Below are positions 35,943 through 47,946 of a DNA stretch of 64,000 nt, piece after piece (position 1 is the first letter of the stretch; the number at the start of each line of letters is the position of its first letter). This DNA is from Telmatactis stephensoni. Taxonomy: Eukaryota; Cnidaria; Anthozoa; Actiniaria; Isophelliidae. The translations under genes and the position numbers were made by a program. The stretch is from positions 364,001 through 428,000 of the forward strand of contig JALIZF010001714.1 of assembly GCA_029948255.1 (NCBI GenBank). Reading direction: 5' to 3'. The notes below the pieces were generated by a model. That model ran no database searches. It saw only the letters and a program-made list of their open reading frames with translations, and had not been told where the DNA came from.

Positions 35943-36290
35943 GATAGAGGTTAATGACCTGAGTAATTCTAGAGGTGGAGCCACGCCAAGAAATCAATTA
36001 CTTACATATCGATATTCTTGGAATTAGTTATATCAGAAACAACAATAAACAGTATCTAATGTTAATGCAAAAGGGTGCAATTAAGGATAGTGATAAGGTA
36101 GAATATGCTGAGTGATTTTTGATTGAGAGCCACGGCCTCTGAATGGTACTTGGAGAACTATAGGTTTGGAATACATTATAAATGTTAATTGATACAAAAG
36201 GTTTTCCTCTTGGGGTGTCCGTATGAAATCTTGCATAATAATAAAGGCTTAGTCCCAAAGTAATCCTAGATATGGAGCCACGCCTAAAAA
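35943..36290. other. Two copies of a short GGAGCCACGCC-containing repeat
   Basis: GTAATTCTAGAGGTGGAGCC (about 35963) and GTAATCCTAGATATGGAGCC (about 36260) are near-identical direct repeats flanking about 300 bp of non-coding DNA. They may be ends of an unrecognised element. Confidence 0.4.
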
Positions 36291-36398
36291 CAAGAACTTC
36301 CAGTTTTCAAAAAGGGACATCATCAAATTTGTCTGCTGTGTCATCATTAGCTGAAACTGTTGCTGCATTTGTTGCTGTTGTTGCCTCTGTTGCTCTTG

Positions 36399-37332
36399 TT
36401 GTTATTGTTGTTATTGAAACATCAGCATCTGCATCATGGCATCACATTTCTTTCTGTCATTTTCTTGCATCTCCCTTTGCACATCAAGCTCACTTTCTCT
36501 CATTTTCATCTCCTTTTCATTTTTCTCTTTTAGAAACTCAATAGTTGACCCGACCTTCTTTGCTACTTTGCCTTCTGGTTCATTTGTACCTTCAGCTTCT
36601 TTTAACTGTCTCTTTGATGTCTCTCCTATTGACTCCATTGCCTTCTTCCTTATTTCTATAGTTTGTCACCCTTTATCTTCTTTTTCTTGGCCTCTCCTAA
36701 TAATGAACAATCTGGTGAATGTTTTGCAATTGTCAAGGTAGAAACATAATCTCTCAACATAAAATAAGAATGTGATTAAATTAAAGGGGGGATGGGGAAG
36801 ATATGTCTCTGTGGAGAAGGAAGTGGTGAAGACAGGCTTGATTGTTTATAATTGATCATTATAACTCAAATTACCCTAAGAAAACTTAGCTAGAGCCTTT
36901 CTGGAATTTAAAGACTGCTATATGTATGTGCATGTTTTGCACTGAGTAGAACTAATTGTTTTTTGCTTTTTTGGTTTTTTCATGGTTTACTTTTAATACC
37001 TTCATCTTTTTCTCATTTCTTCACTTAGTTCTTCTTTTTCATTGATTTCTTCAATGAAGTCATCCACTTCTGTGTGTTCAGGAGAGATGCCTGATGCTGC
37101 TTTTTCTTTTCTCACTTTTTGCTTGTATTTGTTGCAAAGGAGCTGACACCTCTTCTGGACTGACCTTTTGGTTAAGCTTTTCTTGAATTTGGGGGAATCA
37201 ACCACTTTTAAGTTGTCTGCGATAGTCTGCCAGAATTGGGCCCTTTGTATTGTTTTCTTTTTTTGCTTGGAAAGGGTCAACTACCACTACCTCTCTGCAC
37301 AAGACAATATCATGGGCATTTGACCAATCCAT
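36399..37332 (-). pseudogene. Second Harbinger-type Myb/SANT-like accessory protein, two exons
   Basis: Starts MDWSNAHDIVLCREVVVV at 37332. A 1-nt shift in an A-run precedes KKKTIQRAQFWQTIADNL, a Myb/trihelix-like core ending in SVQKRCQLLCNKYKQKVRKE. A second coding block (36638-36411) is a charged coiled coil ending DRKKCDAMMQMLMFQ. The spacing suggests an intron between them. It is related to, but clearly diverged from, the copy at 30434-30978. Confidence 0.65.
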
Positions 37333-37791
37333 TGGTGGACTATTTCTATTCATACAAACAATATAACAATTTCTCATGGATTACATTATAAAAGATAAGA
37401 AAACATTAATCACAAAGAGAAGGGGAATAAACATTTTTTAGCGAATAAAGCAAGCCCAGAAAGGAAGTTTTATGCCAACACAACTTAAGGTGGATCGCCG
37501 GCCTTGTCCATATGATAGTATTGCTTGTAGATCAAACAAAATCTTCGTTATTCTCTTATTTCAAGCAATACAAACATTGAGATACAATTAGTTGATCATC
37601 CTGTGAATACTTCAAATTCACGTTGGCCAAATTGCAATTAAACGCTGATAAACTCAGCTTACCTTCTGAGGTTTTTCACCTTTAACACGGATGTCAAAAT
37701 CCTTGTTTGAACGTCTGGTGCTTAAGCTCTCTATTATGATTTCTACCTTAGTCTGTGTTGTCATGAATAAAGAAAGTGAGCACTGTATCAT

Positions 37792-38601
37792 ACAATTTGA
37801 CTAACCTTCATTTTGTGAAACAAAATATGCAAAAAGCTTGGTGATGGAAGACCTCTTGTTGCACAGTTCTTGTCTGTGCATTTCATCACATCATAATTTA
37901 CTCTGTACTTCACATGACTTTTTGTTGTCATGTCTTTATCACCTATATATTCTGAATATTTCATTCCACTGTTGGTGGCAGTGTTGAAGCACTCCACTGC
38001 AATTTTGGGTCCCATAGACTTGGAGGACCCTGTGAAATTTTTCCTGCAGTCATTAGGAGTTGGTTCACTGCCTGTTGATTGCAAGTGTGGCAGCGGGTGC
38101 ATTTAACACGATGAATCTAAGATTTTCCCTGTGTTCTCCAATTACTGTACCAAATCCAGTAGTGGAGTCTCTCCCCTTGCCCCTCGTTTGCCATGCTCCA
38201 TCAAAGACACAGATATCAAGGCATTACCTTCCGAGTCAACAGAAATGGAACTGATTTGTTCTTCTTCTTTCCATTTGTTACAGCTGTTTTTGCAAACTAT
38301 CTCTATTGCTCGGCCTACTTCTCTTTCTCTCTTTTAAAAGCATTAACTGGATACAGATCCAATCTCAAGAATTGACAGATCAGTGTTGAGATGAGGTGAT
38401 CATGGTGTTGAGAGATACAGCTTCTGGTACTTGGTTCCCTGTATGACTCATAAGCTTGAATGTGATTTTCTCCTCTGCAAACTTTGCATACAACAAACAA
38501 ACAAAACAAAAACTCCAAGTCCATGGTGGGGACTGCGAAGTAACTTCAAGTGATAACGGGGCATTTTCACAGAATGTACATTTTTTTAGACCTTCGGCCA
38601 A
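37792..38601 (-). pseudogene. Mutator-like transposase remnant
   Basis: In minus-strand order: a Cys pair region (KKCTFCENAPLSLE) and FCFVCLLYAKFAEE; then FDGAWQTRGKGRDSTTGFG, resembling the D-G-x-W-x-x-R-G motif of animal Mutator-like transposases; a Cys-rich stretch (CTRCHTCNQQ); and NFTGSSKSMGPKIAVE followed by KYSEYIGDKDMTT, where GDxD is the second conserved acidic site. Several frame changes separate these pieces. The family assignment rests on the order of motifs recalled from this transposase family. Confidence 0.55.
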
Positions 38602-38624
38602 TTTTTTAACATTTACAACTTAAT

Positions 38625-38716
38625 TTCCATCAAGGATTCGGTTTGTATTATGTGAGCAGAAATCAGGTGTTTCCATCAAGGATTCGGTTTGTATTATGTG
38701 AGCAGAAATCAGGTGT
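38625..38716. repeat. Exact tandem duplication of 46 bp
   Basis: 38625-38670 and 38671-38716 are identical head-to-tail copies. Either a recent duplication or an assembly artefact. Confidence 0.95.
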
Positions 38717-39710
38717 AGACAACAGTTTCTTCTTTGTAACTTGTTAATCTGGATGGTGAACAAGAGCTAGACATCTGCCAACCCCTTTCTTGAACTTTAT
38801 CTAGTGATTTTTATCTGTTCTTTCGAGTTAACGACGCCCGCATTTTAGGCATCACTAGCTTGAACCTTCCAGTGTCTGAATCTCAAAATAAAGTAACATT
38901 TGCGGGAACAGTAGAATCATCTAATTGGGATGGAGTGAAAACATATTTGTGAATTATATTCTTTTCTTTTGTTTATTTGGTGATGTTTACTGCTAATAAG
39001 TTGATATTTATTTCCCAAATATTATGCTTGTACCTAAAAAAAATCATGACTCCCCAACCTAAAAAACATACAAATATTAAATGTTTGATATAAGGCAATG
39101 CAATTTACAACCAAATCATGTGCATATAAGTAACATTAAGGGATTGTATGAAGGTGCAATTGATTGTGCATCTCTACAATTTGAATTATTGTATGTATCT
39201 AACACGCCATTGATTGTCATACTAAGCAATCGGTTTTATACTGGTGTCAATGATTAACCATTGCATGAGATTGAAAGTATATTTGTTATAATTGATTGTC
39301 CAAAGGTGCAATTGTTCATCTCTTGATGCTATTGAATGTTAATACATATGCAAAAATAGCATTATTGAAAGTCCATTCACGTTAATGAAGTTCATGGAAG
39401 TGCTAATGAACTTATATTTGCAGTATAGTTTCAACTGTTAACGTAAATGAATGTTTCTATCCTGTCACCAGTCATATGTAACTACGGAGTCACATGAGAA
39501 GCACACTTGCTTGCTTGTCTAGCCATTGTACGCTCGCTTTCATAGCCGAAGTACGTTTTCGTCTTGGTCCATTTATCCACAAAAATTCTTCACAACCAGC
39601 TTGGTTTTGTGAGTACATCTCTATCGTATCACATCTATTTTCAATTCTTGTTCTCTCAGTTTGTTTTTTCACTAGATCTTCCAGATCAACGTTTTTATTT
39701 CCAATTGATC
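38717..39710. other. No gene seen
   Basis: AT-rich, with loosely repeated GTGCAATTGATTGT-like words at 39150-39320. It may include the leader of the DIRS-type element that follows. Confidence 0.35.
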
Positions 39711-40600
39711 ATGGATTCTTCTACCATTACTGCTACTACTAGCAGCCCCTCAAGCCAATCTGGCCTTTCTACCGGTCAACCTGACCAGACAAGGCAACCT
39801 GCCACTCTCACTGGCCAACCTGGCCAAGATTTGAGTGCTGCGCCCACTCAAATGAATAGCTCAATGAGCCACATGGCCACCCTCCTTCAGCAGATCGTTG
39901 AAGAAGGGCACCCTCTTGGAGGTGCTCAAAGAGATGGAGGACTGTGACAACAGGTGCCCAACTGGGAAGACGAGGGCAAGAAGCTGAGCAACAAGGAGGG
40001 GACAATGAACTCAGCATCGCCCCCTCTGATGGAGATATCAGAGAGCTCGTTGACCAGCCAGACAAACCATCTGAGGTCGATGACAAGGCCACGTTGTAGG
40101 CTGAGTTTAATGAGAAGGACCCCAATGGTCCGAAAGTGGATCAAAACCTTGCTAACATAGCAAGTTAGCGAAGGGGAAAAGCTAAAACCGATTCTCGCTA
40201 AACATAGCAAACCAAAGAATTGCCCAGAGATAAGTGTTGCCAAAGTAAACCATAAGGTGTGGGGTCAAATGAACAATTTCAAAAGGAAGACTGATCTCTG
40301 TCTTGGTAATATCCAACAGGCAATACAAAAGGCAACCTTTGCTTTACTCAAGTCTGCTGACCACTTAGTTGGGACACAAAACGAAAAAAGCAAGGACATG
40401 TTGTCTCACAATATCAACGCCATCATTTTACTTGGCCACATGGCAGGTGACCTTTCATGCACTAGAAGGGATCGGATAAATCTTCTCTCAAACCCAATGA
40501 AAAAGGCCACTCTGAGCTCTTGTTTGGCGACGACCTTGCCAAACAAGTACAGGATGCCAAAGAAACAAATGCCATTGGCAGGAAAAGATGGATTTTGAGT
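39711..40600 (+). pseudogene. DIRS-type retrotransposon gag-like ORF1, frameshifted
   Basis: The ATG at 39711 opens a Ser/Thr/Gln-rich region (MDSSTITATTSSPSSQSG). Later blocks in shifting frames read EFNEKDPNGPKVDQNLANIA, LKPILAKHSKPKNCPEI, VNHKVWGQMNNFKRKTD, INAIILLGHMAGDLSCTRRD and LFGDDLAKQVQDAKETNAIG. This order is characteristic of the gag-like ORF of cnidarian DIRS/Ngaro elements. At least three frame changes and an early stop (39945) make it a pseudogene. A LINE fragment follows directly. Confidence 0.65.
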
Positions 40601-40751
40601 TGTTTAATTTCTTCTAAGCTGCTTGTTCTGCTCCTAGAAATTGTAATTATGCATAAGCGAAGAGTAAACAAAAGCATGCCAGTCATCAAATCTTATTTTG
40701 ATTTCTTGTAACTCTTTTTTTGCATGCTTGATCCACATTTTTCCATGCTTG

Positions 40752-41803
40752 ATCCACTTTACTTGTGGGGTACCACAGGGGTCAATTCTTAGACCATTGT
40801 TGTTTTTCATTTATATAAATGACTTACCTGGTTCCCTATCTTACTCTACTCCTAATATATGCAGATGATACAAGTATAGCATCTAGTGACACTCAAATAG
40901 CTGTGATTGAGAAGGAAATCAATGAAGACCTTAAAAAATTGAAGGATTGGCTCTCTGCTAATTGCCTTAGTCTGAACATAGTTAAAAGTGAGTACATGAT
41001 CATTGGCTCTCGTCAAAGGCTAAACCAGCTATGCTCAGATCCAGTACTTTACATAGGCGATACTAAATTGAAAAGACTTAACAACACAGTGTCACTGGGT
41101 GTTATAATTGATGAAAATCTTAATTGGAAGGAACACATCAGCAAAATTTGTAAAAAGGTTTCATGCGGCTTAGGAGCGCTGAGGCGTGTGCCTGATATCC
41201 TTCCTATTGATTCTTTGAAAACTATGTATCAAGCTATTATTCAGTCTCACTTTGACTATTGTTCCTGCATTTGGGATACTTGTGATAAAGGGCTAAAAGA
41301 TAGGCTACAACGGCTTCTGAATCGTGCAGCTAGGATAATAACTCGTTCTGGTTATGAGACTCGGTCTGCTGATCTGCGCTGTGCTTTGAATTGGCAGTCT
41401 CTTGCTGAGCATTGGCACAATTCAAAAGTTTCAATGATGTTTAAAATTAAAAATAACTTATCAACAGCTTCATTAATTAGGAAATTTACTCCTGTCTCTC
41501 AGTGCCACGATTATATGACTCGAGGCTGCCATGTAAATTTTAAGTTACCAAAACCAAGAACATATTTTCTGAAAAAGAGCTTTGCTTTCAGTGGAGTTGT
41601 GTCTTGGAATAAAGAATGTTCTACTCTACCCTATTTTAAAAATCTTAATAATAATTAATTAATTAATCTTGAATCTATTCTTCTTGTATTTTACTATACA
41701 TTTATGGTATATTTTCTGAACCTACAGCTCTCTGGAAGAGCATTTTTTTGTAATGAAGAGACTTCGTGTTTAAATAAAGTTACCGAACCTAACCTAACCT
41801 AAC
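40752..41803 (+). pseudogene. 5'-truncated LINE, reverse transcriptase C-terminal part
   Basis: The sequence begins inside RT (CGVPQGSILRPLLFFIYIND). A 1-nt loss precedes IYADDTSIASSDTQIA, so the YADD box is present. It then continues in one frame from 40819 to 41658 through the thumb and C-terminal region (NWKEHISKICKKVSCGLG, HFDYCSCIWD, LQRLLNRAARIITRSGYE). The 3' end carries AATAAA (41776) and a short AACCT repeat. 5' truncation is normal for LINE insertion. The clade was not assigned. Confidence 0.85.
41785..41803 (+). repeat. Terminal AACCT repeat of the LINE
   Basis: Four short AACCT-type units end the element, in place of poly(A). Confidence 0.8.
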
Positions 41804-42440
41804 ATTTGGGTTTGAGCATATAATACCAGGGAGTTGTATAAGCGGCTGATGCACTGGGCGAGCTGTTAATTTCCTGAGAATCCAATATTCAAAGTGAGAA
41901 GAAAAATTTGCATATCCCTCTGATGACTCAGATTTTTCACGCTCAGTAGAGTTCAGTAGAGTTAAGGCTTTGAGTCATACGAAGAGTATTGAGTTTTAGG
42001 GCATAAACTGTGAATGACACTGGATGAAGTTTGCAAAAAAATCTTGGTAAATCATTCAAAGATATAGTGACTATCGTGCCAGAAGCAGGACTCAAGAAGA
42101 AAACCATCCCAGCTCAAAGAAAAAGAAAGCAACATCAAGAGAAAAGAAATTTCAAAAAGAAGTTGAAAGCTATTGGCAAAAAAACCGACGTACACCAACA
42201 CCTTGCACAGCGTACCTTGACACAGATGCGACGTTTGCTACCACGCTGGAATGAAGTCGACTCTTTGTCGCACCTATTTTAAATGTATTCGACGTGACTT
42301 AGATTCGACGTTTGCCCTAGGCCTAACAGTCTTGAATGACTAAAAAAGTATTTTTTGTGCACAAATGAAATATTTGATTTTTTTTCGTAATGTGCAAGAA
42401 TATTTGGATCGTTCTCTTCCATTTTGCTTCCTGTAAAGTC
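41804..42440. other. No recognisable gene; one 83-codon basic frame
   Basis: A Lys/Gln-rich frame (42031-42282) is open but unfamiliar and probably incidental. Confidence 0.35.
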
Positions 42441-43930
42441 ATTTTTTACTACCATTTTCATTCAAGCATTAAGCACGATTGTTTATGTTTGAAACGAGAC
42501 GTTGTCTGGTGCCACACCAACGTTTTTGGTCGTGCATTTCAGAGTTTTCATGTGCAGAATGAAAGGTTTTGACAGGTCTATAATTTAATAGGTTTGGACG
42601 TGGGAAACTACATCTTTTCCTTTATTTCATGTTTTGATTCATTTTGTTTCATTAAAAATGACAAAAATATGAAATGATGAGAAATCAAAGGTCTCAATGA
42701 GACAACTCACGGATACAGCTACATAGCATGCAAGCCAATTCCAAAAGGAAAAACTTATGCACCAAAGTAAATCCCGAAGGGGGGAGGGGAGACTGCAACT
42801 AAAATAAGGGGAGCTGAAAGCGTTTGCAGTCCCCTCAGTCAGGCATTTGATAATTATCTGGGTCCCGGGACACATAAATATTAAGAAATGTTAAGCATGT
42901 TTTATCAATTTGTTTCCCAACTGTCAGGATTTAGACAAAAAAATCAACTCTTGATTAAATCGCACCCTTTTTCGTCTTCTTCCTGAACTCCCCTCCCCCT
43001 CGGGGTTTACTTTGACAGCCTTGATTAGTGTACGAGCACTAAAAGTGAGCAAAATAAATAGCTCCTATTTTACCATAGGCATTTAACTGCGTTACTTTAG
43101 ATGTCTTTAATTCATGTGTAAAGACGTAAATGGCAAATTTCGATATTACCGTAAACACTTGTGTATCTCGAATCAAAGCTGCACTCATATACAATTAGCA
43201 ACTATAAACTTGGTTGTGAAATTATAAAAATCTCAAAGGATTTTCAACTGAATCTAAACTGACCGTATGCTTAGCTTTTGTTTGTCGAATTCTAGAACGT
43301 ACAGCTGAATCGGTTCCGAGTCTGAGTACATTGGGAAGGTTGTGATCAAATGCACGTTGGAATGTAGCTGCTAATTATTCGTATTCGATTGATCTTTTGA
43401 ATTCATCGCAAACAGTTCAAACAAGCATTGAAATCTCTTCACGAAGAATAACCGGTTAGAACTGGTTTCTTTTATTTGAGTGCCCAAAGCAGGCTTGAGG
43501 ATTTTTAACAATAGCAATTGTTACAATGCAAATCAGAAAGTCCCAAACGTAACTCGCCCGGTTAAACCTTTGTTGTCATTGTTTCACAAGTACTCGCATA
43601 GTAACCGGTTAGAACCGGTTTCTATTGTTTAAGCGCGCAAAGCAGGCTGGAGGATTTTGTACAATAGCATATTTACAATGCAAATGAGAAAGTCCCATCT
43701 ACAGCAATAACTCACAGCTACTCCTACAGAGTATCCGTGAGTTAAAAATGTAGTTTCCAACCTTCACAGCTAATAACAGACCTGAAAAAAGCTTTAATTC
43801 TGCCAAAGAAAAACTCTAACAAACACGATCATAAACGTGGGTGCAGCACCAGACAACGTCTCGTTCAAAACGTAAATAAACGCGAAATTTGTTTTCGTGC
43901 TTAATGCTTGAACGAAAATGGTAGTAAAAC
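42441..43930. mobile_element. Non-autonomous element with about 130-150-bp inverted termini
   Basis: 42441-42580 and 43790-43930 are inverted copies sharing TTCAAGCATTAAGCACGA, GAACGAGACG or GAAACGAGACG, TTGTCTGGTGC and ACAGGTCT. No transposase lies between. The interior holds a direct repeat pair (43447-43543 and 43602-43698). Confidence 0.7.
43447..43698. repeat. Direct repeat pair of about 97 bp, 155-bp period
   Basis: 43447-43543 and 43602-43698 share AACCGGTTAGAAC, CAAAGCAGGCT, GAGGATTTT, ACAATGCAAAT and GAGAAAGTCCC or CAGAAAGTCCC. Each contains the palindrome-like ACCGGTTAGAACCGGTT. Confidence 0.8.
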
Positions 43931-44230
43931 ATTAAAGTATTGAAATCGTAATTAGAAACTCTGGCTCCACAAACAAATAGCTGTCACTTTTTAGCTTGGC
44001 GAAAAACAGCAACAGAAGTTAAAAAATCAAAATAATTATGCTTAAAAGAAGTTTAAAGGAAGGGAAATAAGTTGTATTTGAAACACTTTCAGTCTTAATG
44101 AAAAATCAAGATGTTCTCACCTGTTGTCATTTTGCCGCTCAATTCGCTTGAATGAACATTTGGGGAGTGGACTTATTAAATTTTTCCAAAAATCGTCGCT
44201 AATTTTACTGGAAAGGTCACCAGACGTCTT

Positions 44231-44460
44231 CTAATTTATGTCCTTTGAGAACATAAATTTATTTTCTCTTACAAGGGGCATAAATTTATGTCCTTTGAGA
44301 GCATAAATTTATGTTTTCTCTTACAAGGGACATAAATTTATGTCCTTTGTGTGAGAGCATAAATTTATGTTTTCTCTTACAAGGGACATAAATTTATGTC
44401 CTTTGTGTGAGAGCATAAATTTATGTTTTCTCTTACAAGGGACATAAATTTATGTCTCTT
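44231..44460. repeat. Tandem array of palindromic AT-rich units
   Basis: Four units of 50-56 bp alternate CATAAATTTATG palindromes with TCCTTTG(TGTG)AGAG and TTCTCTTACAAGGG spacers. The spacer words occur at 44241, 44291, 44343 and 44399. The third and fourth units have an extra TGTG. The homogeneous sequence points to recent expansion. Confidence 0.9.
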
Positions 44461-44949
44461 TCAACCATGGCTTCTCATGTTTTCACTCATATTGAAACAA
44501 ATTTTTCATATAGTCATTACAGATGAGATTCCAAAGTTTAATGGTTCAATTTCCAATCATCAGTGATCCTTTTTGTAATAGTTTGTCAGCAATGTTATAA
44601 AAAAGCAAATTTGGTGTCATTTATAAAGAACAGTCTATGAAAAATGGGAGATGCTAATTATGGGAGGCCATGCGTTTCGAAGCTCCCTCCTAATCGTTGT
44701 AAATATACTCTTACACGGCTTGTTTATCAACCAATCTCAGCTCACTGGCAAGTTAAAGTTACCAGCATCCTTTAAGCTTTCCAATTTCCGCTACACTGAG
44801 GTCACAGAAGACAAACACTTGACCTTTTTGGGTTTGGATCTTGGAGCTGCGTATCAGTTCAAGCGTAAAAAGTTTCATAATTTGCATCCAAAGTTCCTCG
44901 AAGGATTGGCTTCATTACCAGACATTGTTCTCAAACAAGACACTTCATT

Positions 44950-47940
44950 ATGAGGTTTGTGCTTCTATTATTAGGCAGAAAAAAACTTCGCAGGACAAAA
45001 AGAGCCATTTTATATTATTCAAATTCCACCGCAACAACTAGACTTATACAAAAAGACGGTGATATCGAAACAAATCCTGGCCCAAATGATGCTAAATTGG
45101 AGAATCTGACAATTAATGGTCAATGCCAAAAGCCAAAATGTCCTACGTCCAACGCAGACTTGAGTTGTTCCTCTAAACATATATTTCTTTGTCTATTAAA
45201 CGCTAGATCTGTTAAAAATAAGACGACTTTGCTTTTGGACTACCTGTGTGATTGTAAAGCTGATCTATACGCCATCACTGAAACGTGGCTTTCTGAGAAC
45301 GATGCTTCTGTTAGAGCAGAACTTTGTCCCTCTGGCTACAATTTTCTCGATCATCCCCGCCATGGTCGTCGCGGTGGTGGTACTGGTCTGATCTTTCGTG
45401 ACTGCTTAAGAGTTAAAAATGTTGATGCAGGTGAAAAGGATTCTTTTGAATTCTCTGAGTGGACTGTAAGTTCTCCTGGTTCCAATCTACGCTTACTGGT
45501 TGTTTACCGTCCACCATATACCAATGAGCATTAAGTCCCTATCTGTGCTTTTTTCAGAGAATTCTCAAAAGAACGGATTTTGATCGTTGGAGACTTTAAC
45601 ATTCATGTCGATGATACCCACAACGCAGATGCAATTGCATTTTTGGATCTCCTTGTATCTCTCGGTTTTCAACAGCATGTAAAGCAGCCTACACATGTTC
45701 TGGGCCATACACTAGATCTGGTAATTACTCGGCACTCTGAACAATTGCTTAAAGCTCCACCTGTTGCTGACACCTTTATTTCAGATCACACATCCCTCTT
45801 GTGCAAACTTAGTCCAGATAGACCTCCTGTGATGGCAAAAGAGATAAGTTATCGGAAGATAAGAAATATTGATATGCAGTCCTTTAAAACACATCTCTCT
45901 CATTCATTATTGTCAACGAGTTTTCCTGATGGCTGTACCGTTACTTCCACTGACGAAGTTGACAAGCTCATCATCGATTACAATGACATCTTATCTGGTC
46001 TGATTAATCATCATGCTCCCTTGAAGTCTAAGATTGTGAGAGTGCATCCTTTAGTACCCTGGTTCACGGCCGAGATCAGTGCCGTGTCTTTGATGAAAAG
46101 CTGAAAGGAAGTGGTGGAGGTCCGGTCTACAAGTGGACTTCATTGCATTCAAAAAACAAAGAAACCACGTGACCTATCTTATGAACGAATGCGAGAAAGA
46201 GGTTTTATACTGACTTCATTTCTGAGAATAGCACAGATCAAAGAAAGCTGTTTAGGGCAGCAAAGAAAGAGGAGCCGTGTTTTCCTGACTATTCTGACAA
46301 AACAGTCCTCGTCAATAACACTGCTGACTTTTTTGCACAAAAGATTGAAACAATTCGCTCAGATATTGCTGCTATGGACGTATCCTGTACTACCGATATG
46401 ATGCTCGTCGACTATGAAGTTGGTGCAGACAAGCAATTGTCTGCATTTAAACCTTTATCAGAAAGTGATGTCTGTAACTTATTCAAAACTCTATGAAGAA
46501 GACTTGTCCTCTTGATCCAATGCCAACATCGCTGGTAGTTTCTTGCTTGGACCTTCTTCTTCCCATCATTACATGCATGGTAAATTCGTCTCGAGTTCAT
46601 GGTTACTTTCCAAACGTTTGGAAGGAAGCAATTGTCACCCCACTTCTGAAAAGTCCTGGAATGACCTCGGAGTTTTCTAACTTGCGTCCTATTAGTAGCC
46701 TACAGTTCATTTCAAAGTTAACTGAGCGAGCTGTGTTTGAACAGTTACACAACCATATGATCGATCACTCACTATATCCGTTGCTTCAATCTGCCTATAG
46801 AACATCACACAGTACTGAGACAGCATTACTTAAAGTTCAGAACGACATCTTGATGAACATGAATTCTCAGCAAGTAACACTGCTTGTGTTATTGGACCTC
46901 AGTGCTGCGTTTGACACTGTTAACCATGCAATATTGTTGGGTCGTCTGATGTCAAGCTTTGGGATATGTGGATCTGCTTTGGAGTGGCTGGCGTCGTATC
47001 TTTCTAACAGGTCACACCGTGTCTCGTTTGATGATACCCTTTCTGAAAGCCATCAATTATCTTGTGGTGTACCTCAAGGATCATGCCTGGGCCCACTATT
47101 ATTTACAGTTTACGCAAGCAAGCTTTTCGATGTCATCAAGGGTCATCTCCCGCATGTACATGCTTATGCAGACACGCAGCTGTATTTGTCCTTTAAAGCG
47201 GATTCTGCATCAAGTCAGAGCAATGCAGTTGCCTCCATGGAACGATGTATTAAGGATATTAGGTCTTGGATGGTTACAGACAGGCTTAAATTGAACGACA
47301 AGAAGACTGAGTTTATCCTCATTGGAACAAGGCAGCAGCTGGCTAAAGTGAACATCAGTGAGTTGGTTGTTGGTGGTGCTACTATTAATCCTGTGACCGC
47401 TGTTAAAAATCTTGGGACATGGTTCGATGAACACATGAACATGTGCCTTCACATTAACAAAACTTGCAAAGCCTCGTTTTTTTCATATGTACAATATAAG
47501 GCGCATTAGAAAATTTTTATCTAGAGATTCTACAAAGACACTAGTTCATGCACTTATAACATCTCATATAGATTATTGCAATAGCCTGCTTTATGGATTA
47601 CCATCCGTACATCTAAATAAGCTTCGACATATTCAGAACAGTGCTGCCCATCTTGTCTGTTCACTTCCACATTATTGTCATATAACTCCTGTGCTATATT
47701 CATTGCACTGGTTACCAATATCTTTTAGAATCGAATTAATTAAGATATTAATCATCACATTTAAAGCTATTCATGGGCTAGCACCTCAATATATTATAGA
47801 TTTAATTAAAGTTAAGGATCAATCTAGGTATAATTTAAGGTCGTCTTTAGAATTACGACTTTCGCCGCCAAGTATAACAACCAAGAAAACATTAGGTGAT
47901 TGGGCGTTCATGGCGGCAGCGCCCAACCCCAGTATGAAAA
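44950..47940 (+). pseudogene. CR1/L2-type LINE with 2A motif, endonuclease and RT, degraded
   Basis: The frame from 44950 has a basic leader, then GDIETNPGP (2A-like). An AP endonuclease domain follows (LCLLNARSVKNKTTLL, ITETWLSENDASV, VYRPPYTN, then VGDFNIHVDD and ISDHTSLLCKL). A stop at about 45534 interrupts it. RT starts near 46500 (CPLDPMPTSL, LRPISSLQFISKL, DLSAAFDTVNHAILLGRL, GVPQGSCLGPLLF) but reads YADTQLYLS where YADD is expected. The C-terminal region (SLHWLPISFRIELIKILI, HGLAPQYIIDLI) continues in a new frame to 47940, where a palindromic array replaces the 3' end. Several shifts between 46104 and 46493 confirm that it is dead. Confidence 0.85.
45058..45084 (+). other. 2A-like ribosome-skipping motif in the LINE
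   Basis: Codes for GDIETNPGP, matching the D-x-E-x-N-P-G-P consensus. It lies in frame directly before the endonuclease domain. In other APE-type LINEs such motifs separate an N-terminal peptide from the enzyme during translation. Activity here is inferred. Confidence 0.75.
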
Positions 47941-47946
47941 TATGCG

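Noticed and set aside
41785..41803. AACCT repeat as an internal telomere-like sequence
   Set aside because: It is short, lies exactly at a LINE 3' end and is better explained as the element's terminal repeat.
44651..44953. ORF1 of the 2A-bearing LINE
   Set aside because: An open frame precedes the endonuclease frame but shows no ORF1 domain (no coiled coil, RRM or zinc knuckle), so it was not annotated.
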